Positions 58,001-64,000 of a stretch of DNA of 64,000 nt are shown piece by piece. How positions within the stretch are numbered: position 1 is the first letter of the stretch; each line of letters opens with the position of its first letter. The stretch comes from Capsicum annuum (lineage: Eukaryota; Streptophyta; Magnoliopsida; Solanales; Solanaceae). Below the pieces are notes generated by a model. The model was not told where the DNA came from and did not search any database. It saw nothing but the letters and a program-made list of their open reading frames with translations. The translations under genes and the position numbers were made by a program. The stretch spans positions 115,301,502 through 115,365,501 of the forward strand of contig NC_061120.1 of NCBI RefSeq assembly GCF_002878395.1, given 5' to 3'.

Positions 58001-59018
58001 TTGAATACCATGAGTTTTATTTGAAACATTGATTAAAGATTCCTAATTGAGTCTAAAGAATGATATGGTATTAAAAGTTATATAAAAGAAAGTATAAGAT
58101 TTAAGGCTTAAGTTTAACCACTAAGTTTACAAGAAAAGTTTGTTCTTTTGATTCTATGATAAGGCTTGAAATCCACAATTATTTACCATTCTTATGATTT
58201 AAAGCAAAGAAAAGCATAATTGGTTTCTATTATTCTAACCCTTATGCTATTTTAAGGTGGATTTCTTAAAGTATGAGCATATAAGTAATATAGGAGTAGT
58301 ATTTAGCATCGAGAAGGAAATGCGGATGAGTGTGACCTTAATTACTGAAAACTATGAGTCACCGTAGGTTTAAGTCTCAATATAGGCTATATTCAGTGAT
58401 CACTATGCTTAAGCTTCTATTCCGATGGCAAGGGTAGAAAGCTCTCCCCAACATAGGTAAGACGTCTTCATCATTTGAAAGTTTATATGATTATTCAATT
58501 ATTGTTTGCTTATAAATTCACCCCCACATACTCAGTATATTCCAGAAGTACTGACCTAGATATATGTCTATGTGCTACATTATCTCATAATGTAGGTACC
58601 AATTGTAGCATATCATAATCAGACAGTTTACAGCTTCCAATTAGCAGTTGAAGAGTTCTTTTGATTCGAGGACTCGAGTCAACTCTAATTCTAGAAGCAG
58701 TTTTTTATTCAGTAGTATTGAGAAGAGATAGATGGGGTACCGGATACCTATAGTCAGTATTATTAGAGGCTTCATAGACGGTCATTCAGAATTGATGTAT
58801 TTACTTTTAGCTTTGTTTTGTATAACCCAAGTGTAAGTGTCTTTTATAGTTTTGTATTGAACATACTCAGCAAAGACATTTGTTCCCCTTATTTCTTTTA
58901 GATTTATGTATCTTCTTCAATTGGTCACAAGTTATGCAAGTATCATGGGTTAGCTTAGGATCACTTGTGGTTCTAAGCACCATGTGACGTCCAAGGGGGA
59001 TAGTCTCAGGGAGTTACA

Positions 59019-61260
59019 ATGGTCCATTTATGAACTCCTCCAACTTAAATGCATACAACCAACTTTTCTCTTAGACCTATCTTGAGTTTGACATTAAGAA
59101 AGTCACTATAAACTGGGTTCATTTAGTAGTTTACGCATCATAGTAACATTTGGAGATTTATTCCCTTCTCTATATGATTTTTTACAAACAAAGTACATGA
59201 TAGGTCCATTTTTCCTCTTTGTGATTTAGGTCCATTTCTTACCACTTTATGCTCTCTTAGAATGAATACTTTTTAGTATTTGCGGTCTGTAGTTTGAAAA
59301 TATTCTTTTTTATTTTCATATCTGGTTTTTTTGTACACTTAAGAATAAAAGTCACTTACATCATTTATTTTGATAATAATCATTTCATCCAACTGTGATA
59401 TCAACTCTCTACCTTGTGTAATAGGAGGTCTCAGTCTTATGCTCGAATATTACGACAACTGATTCTTCACATCAGCTAATCAATTCAATGCATTGATTTT
59501 GTTATTATGTAAATAAAATGCACATCACCAAGTACATGCAGAGTATCAAATAGTTGATTTGTAATGAACTTATCTTTACAATTTTAATATATTTATGTCC
59601 ACCACTTTCATATAATTTTTTTACTATTTACTCTATATTAAAACACTTGATGTCCTTGATGCTGGGCCCATGCTGACATGGGCTACCCTCTGTTATATAT
59701 ATGCAGTAATTCAAAAGTCTCAATTGAAATTGAGTGAAGATTACTTACTTAGCAGACACGTGGTACCCAAGAAGAAAGAAGAAAAATTTGAGCGGTCAAT
59801 GTACGCGTGTATCATCCCAAATTAGATTGGGATTTGATTTTTTTACTCTATTTTAAACTCAGTTGTTTTATTATGATGTTTTTCTACACTTATAAATATT
59901 TTATAAAATTATTTTTTATAGAAATTTTTATTTATGGAGAGCTAGGAGTCGTTGTGGATGTCAAAGAAAATTAGTTTATTCTTTTCTTTTCTATATGTAT
60001 TTTAGTTGACGCACTCTATAGCCTTAGAAAAGTATTACATTATTTTTATACATTGTTCTTAGATTTTTAGAGATTATTCCTACGTTGATTCTTAATTATT
60101 AAGTTTTGTTTAGTAATTCAAGATCATGATTTTTTCTTTGTATTTCATAAGCTTATGATTATGAATTCTTATGCAAATTCTTATTATGGTCTTATGAACA
60201 TGAGTAGATAAATTTCATAACTAGGATTGCGAAAATCATGATGAACAACAAAGTAGGTTAAAGTACTTGTGAAATGGTTCATGAGTCCTCAAGTGATTCA
60301 TGGGATTAGGGTTTAGGGTTTAGGGCTCACCCTGTCCTAAAAATTATAGCTTCGTTTTAAAAAGAGTATTTTTTTAACTTTTCTTTACTCTAAAATCCTA
60401 TCCCACAATATTTTAGCTACAAAAAAGTATAAATATGAGATGCATAATTCAAACTATCACTTTTGATCCTTCCAACAAGTGAAGAACAAGATCTAAGGCA
60501 TATCAAGCAACATAGGGTTCCTATTCTAGCAAGCTAATCAAGTTTTCTCATGTAAAATTATTTCCTTCATCAGGTATACAAGAATTCAGTGATGAATTTC
60601 TTTCATCCTCACATCCAAGTACTTTCAAAAAATATATATGAAATTATGTTCAAAGCTAGGGTTTATACCCAAACTATCAAATTTGATTTCTTTACATGCT
60701 TAACTTGATTTTTCTAAAAAAGGGTTTTTATGATCTTATGCTTTCTATACAAATTCATGTTTCTGCATTGAAACTCTAGCTTTAAGATTTCTTTACGAAT
60801 TATTAACTCTATATTGAACATATATGATTCAGATACAAGATTTTCTACATATGATTTATGACATGAAATGGGTGCAAGCCCATCACAATATAATTTTACA
60901 GATATGTTAAGCGTAGACTCAAACTATGATTCAGCTATATTACATGATATGCTAATAAAATTAGTGTAATTTGGAAGGATTATTTAGTGTCAAGAGAATA
61001 TAGTAGTCCAGATAATCTAAACCCTATAACTACGTTTCAACCGTAGGATTGGGGCATGATTACTGGATTCTTATGTCTATGGTCCTGTACCTTGTCCAGT
61101 CAGAACAACCTTTCCAGTGTGGATTTAAGACGTGGGACATCATGAGCTCGCATGGTGTTTGTAAATTTTAAGAAACTCCGTACAAGTATAAACTTTGTGA
61201 AATGAACATTTGTATCGTTATGAAATAATCCTCTACATGTTTTCACGATAAGTTATTCAA
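59019..61260. other. AT-rich nuclear DNA, no gene seen
   Basis: No supportable coding region. A short telomere-like array lies at 60305-60325. A stretch at about 60450-60680 (an aagtgaagaacaagatctaa block, then CAGGTATACAAGAATTCAGT) resembles LTR leader debris but has no partner. Confidence 0.4.
60305..60325. repeat. Short interstitial telomere-like repeat
   Basis: About three units of the plant telomere motif TTTAGGG (TTAGGGTTTAGGGTTTAGGG). Arrays this short are common in plant genomes and do not imply a chromosome end. Confidence 0.6.
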
Positions 61261-61261
61261 C

Positions 61262-61312
61262 TTATATTATATATATATATATATATATACACACACATAT
61301 ATATATGTATAT
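61262..61312. repeat. Compound AT/AC microsatellite
   Basis: A run of about 14 TA dinucleotides is followed by ACACACAC, a second TA run and TGTATATAC. Confidence 0.9.
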
Positions 61313-63389
61313 ACTTGTGTACCAATACATTCCATTGTATTGACTGTGTTTTGAACTATATATTCATGTAATGTAGATTCAAGTACTCGAACTTAAGGTG
61401 ACATTCAATAACACCTGACATTCGATTGATTGGTAAGCACTCCTAAAATCTAGGAGACTTAAAGTTGCTTTTAGTTTTATTCTTAGTTTGACTTAGATTT
61501 TTGATGGCCTTGTAATGATTGACTCTTATGCTTAGTAGTAGAGGCTTCATTAGACAGATAATTAGTAATTGATGTATTCATTTATTCCAATCATGTATGG
61601 ATATAGATTGTCTCTTTTTTAAATTTAGCCCATTATCATTGCTTATGTTTCCATTTCAATTTTTATTATTCATATTACTTCATAGATATGCCATACCAGG
61701 ATCCTTTTAGACCACTAGTGAGCAACTAGTTATGACTCGCAGCTAGAAAATAGACTCGATTCATGAAAAAAGGATAAAAAGGGAACAGGAAATAAAAGGA
61801 TCGAAAGACTAAGAGAAAACAAAAATATGAGTCAAAATTGATTATGTGAAAGAAAAAATAAAATAAAATGTGAAAAAATAAATGAACAATAAAATAGAAG
61901 AAATATAAGAAAAAAATGAGATAAAAGAAAAGAAGAGAAATAACAAAATAAAAGAACAAAAAAGGAGAGTCAAAATTGAGTATGAGTCAGGTTATGGTGT
62001 TAAAAGAAAATAAAGAATAACATAATTTGAGAAAAAAATAAATGAGCAAAGAAACATAGAATTAAAAAATTAATGAAAAAATAATAAAAGAAAGTGAGAA
62101 TAAAATTAAATGAACAAAGAAGCATAAAAAATAATAATAACAAAAAGAAACTCTAAAAGAAGAGAAAAAGAAAAGATAACAAAGGTAGTGAAAATAAAAA
62201 AATTAATAAATAAATAAATAAAGGTAAAAGAAATATTTTCTTTTCCAAGAGGTATGCACACTTTTTCCTTTAAACAAGGAGAAGAAAAAGAAGGAAAAAT
62301 AAGATAAACATACATCTTAACTTACTTTCATGATCCAATTTCTCAACTCATGATGGTACCTACTATAACCCACCAGTCGGTAAGCAAACTCATAATTTGA
62401 AACCAACTAGTAATGAACTATTAAGAGAAATGAAAGAAACAACGAAAAATAATAAATTAAAGAGACAAATATAGATTAAAATCCCAAGACCTGGTGAATT
62501 CAGTGCAAGCGCTTCTAATACAATCAGAGTAGAAAGAAAAAGACAGAATAAATATACATGTACAAACTATCTCCAAAACACAAAAAAGGAGAAAAGTCCA
62601 GTCAATATGAGGAAGATTAGAAATACTCCAAACGTCAAGAGCTCAACCAAATCTCTGATTCATAGTTGCTCTGCACGATGCACACATCAATAGCAAGAAC
62701 TCATACTAAAATCTACAGGCTGCAGAAGTGTTGTAAGTGTACCAAACACATGGTACTGAGTAGGCTTGTCTAACTGAGCTCCAAAATAGTGAAAGCATAA
62801 ATAACATACAGGAATATAAAATACAAATAACTATCCAAGAAACTAAACAGAATAATGTTATATATATATATGGGCTAACTAAAAGCTAATAACCTGAGAG
62901 AGCCAACATAACATTTCGAGGAATTCTAACGAAGTAGAAAATCTAATACTATCATAATCAGGATCTATAACCATAATGCCAAATCATAAAATAAACCATC
63001 AATAATAAAACTTACCATAATAGAAAAGGGAAAATAGAAATCTACCATCAATATCGGGTACCAATCCATAACCATCCTGCCATGAACTAACTATGAAAAC
63101 CAATAATAAAGTAACTAGCTATTATGGATAAATAATAACCTAACCGGGCCCTCATTCAGTCGAAAGGTTCAAGTAAGCATTCAGTAAACAACAATCATAA
63201 TTATACCTATAGAACCCCCATAAGGTCGATCGATATAAGCACTAAATAAATATATTGGTGAAATCAATGCATATGAATAAATAGCTGCAACATAACTAGA
63301 AATACCATATATGATCTAAAGGACATAACATAATAAGTTTATACACCGACTCAAGCTCAGTAGCTCACAAAGGCAGGACCTATGGTGAC
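61313..63389. other. Noncoding nuclear DNA with a purine-rich tract
   Basis: From about 61,740 to 62,330 the plus strand is very rich in A and G (repeated AAAAGAAAA, AATAAAAGAA, GAGAAAAAGAAAAG). The minus-strand open frames there are low-complexity translations rich in phenylalanine and are not genes. The rest, 62,340-63,389, shows no gene or terminus. Confidence 0.45.
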
Positions 63390-64000
63390 TGTAATACCCT
63401 ATACTTTTTCCTAGCTCAATTTAGCTCCTAAAATGTCAAGGGTAAGCTTCAAAAATAAATAACTTTTATTACATGTATAATTTTCAAGATTCAAACCCTT
63501 CATTGTGTAGAAAATTGAATTATCTTTCCATTGATATCAAATTTTTCTAAATTTGATACTCGGTTGAGAAGTTATGGCATTTTTAGTAAAGTAGTGTGTC
63601 ATTTGGACGAGCACCGCATCGCGGTGATGGTTAAATTCATAATTGTTAATTTTAAGTGGACCTCCATGATAATCCCGTATCACGGTGAAGTCCAATTTCC
63701 CATTTGTCAAATTTCAATAGCCCAATGCAATGGTACCGCGTTGCGATGATAGCCTAAATGGCATTTCAGTAGCATGCTGTGATAGCTCCATGTCGAGTTG
63801 AACTTCTAGTTCCTAGTTGTTCTATTTTCAATGAGCTATCACAATAGTGGAGCATCATTGTAGCATGCAAAGTCGGTATTTTTCAGTTACGAGAAAAATT
63901 TTAAAAGGACTATTTGATCAATTTCCAAGCTCCGATTCGTCCAAAACAAGAAATTAAGCCTATTCTAAGCACTTTATGCTTATTTTCATCCATTCTCTCT
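63390..64000 (+). repeat. 5' end of a further LTR, cut by the window edge
   Basis: TGTAATACCCTATACTTTTT at 63390 has the same TGTAATACCC start as elements A and B. About 150 bases in, TTGATACTCGGTTGAGAAGT and TATGGCATTTTTAGTAAA parallel the element B LTR (ATACCCGAGCAAAAAGTTAT at 52549). It is a diverged relative, plus orientation, continuing past 64000. Confidence 0.6.

Larger units (their letters stand above)
46830..59018 (+). mobile_element. Old LTR retrotransposon (element B) with nested insertions
   Basis: The sequence from 46830 (TGTAACTACCAACATTTTTG) is repeated from 52210 (TAGAATACCCTACATTTTTG). The likeness continues through GCTTCGGCC, the TTCAAGCTTCCAAGTTCAAG block and the segment ending TTATGCAAGTATC (49120 and about 58944), which makes them two LTRs in direct orientation. 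Between them, 49121-52209 is the internal region, ending in a polypurine-like ATTCCAAGGGAGAGATAA just before the right LTR, so the element points to the plus strand. The internal 3.1 kb has no usable frame and no recognisable domain. It is either very decayed or non-autonomous. The right LTR contains an RTE LINE and the left LTR a MITE. Confidence 0.8.
52210..59018 (+). repeat. 3' LTR of element B, split by a LINE
   Basis: LTR sequence runs 52210-53042 and resumes at 58001, ending near GGGAGTTACA at 59018. The 4.96 kb between is the LINE with its own insertions. Compared with the other LTR, about 28 bases at the insertion point (GTCTTGACTTAAAGATTTTT and the next few) are missing, so LINE insertion was accompanied by a small deletion. 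Confidence 0.78.

Noticed and set aside
60305..60325. A telomere or ancient chromosome fusion point
   Set aside because: Only three repeat units are present, which is common background in plant genomes.
61726..62315. Minus-strand phenylalanine-rich frames resembling membrane proteins
   Set aside because: They are low-complexity translations of the purine-rich tract.
1..64000. CRISPR arrays, operons, prophage or toxin-antitoxin modules
   Set aside because: None was seen. The direct repeats present are single pairs or LTRs, and the sequence is eukaryotic.

Overview
This window is plant nuclear DNA made of two unlike halves. The left half (about 1-29,700) is mitochondrial DNA carried in the nucleus (a NUMT). 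The right half (about 30,100-64,000) is nested nuclear transposable elements. A flowering plant, probably a eudicot, is suggested by a mitochondrial rpl2 with a group II intron, a mitochondrial rpl10, a ccmFC with its intron, and an RTE-type LINE ending in TTG repeats. The repeat style recalls Solanaceae, but that is an inference from memory and not proven here.

NUMT half: the 3' part of the mitochondrial 26S rRNA (1-2245), a long stretch without recognised genes, a complete but dead ccmFC with its intron (9270-11569), a plastid-derived rps14-trnfM fragment on the minus strand (15272-15688), a decayed mitovirus-like polymerase on the minus strand (about 20,000-21,150), rpl2 exon 1, intron and the start of exon 2 (24376-27405), rpl10 (27623-28101), and ccmB on the minus strand (28375-28994). 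Every recognised protein gene has premature stops, frameshifts or truncation. Several stops look like C-to-T or G-to-A changes (TGG to TAG, CGA to TGA, CAA to TAA), the pattern expected of unselected, methylated nuclear DNA. None of these genes is expected to work here.

Nuclear half: a full-length Ty3/gypsy chromovirus-like LTR retrotransposon on the minus strand (30106-40423). It has 2.2-2.4 kb LTRs, a CCACT target-site duplication, a primer binding site, a polypurine tract and decayed gag-pol. It is followed by a short second organelle-like insert with an open 123-codon frame (41428-41799), LTR-like debris (about 42,900-45,590), and a second, older LTR element on the plus strand (46830-59018). 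The left LTR of that element carries a Stowaway-like MITE. Its right LTR is split by an RTE LINE, and the LINE is split by further insertions, including a truncated LTR of the first family. The window ends in AT-rich debris and the start of another LTR (63390 onward).

Three 100-base N gaps (34135, 34831, 56255) are each flanked by near-identical copies of the same sequence. They look like unmerged contig overlaps rather than biology. No intact cellular gene and no undescribed functional system was found. The interesting content is genome archaeology: paralogous organellar introns, a mitovirus fossil, plastid DNA carried through the mitochondrion to the nucleus, and a readable order of nested insertions.
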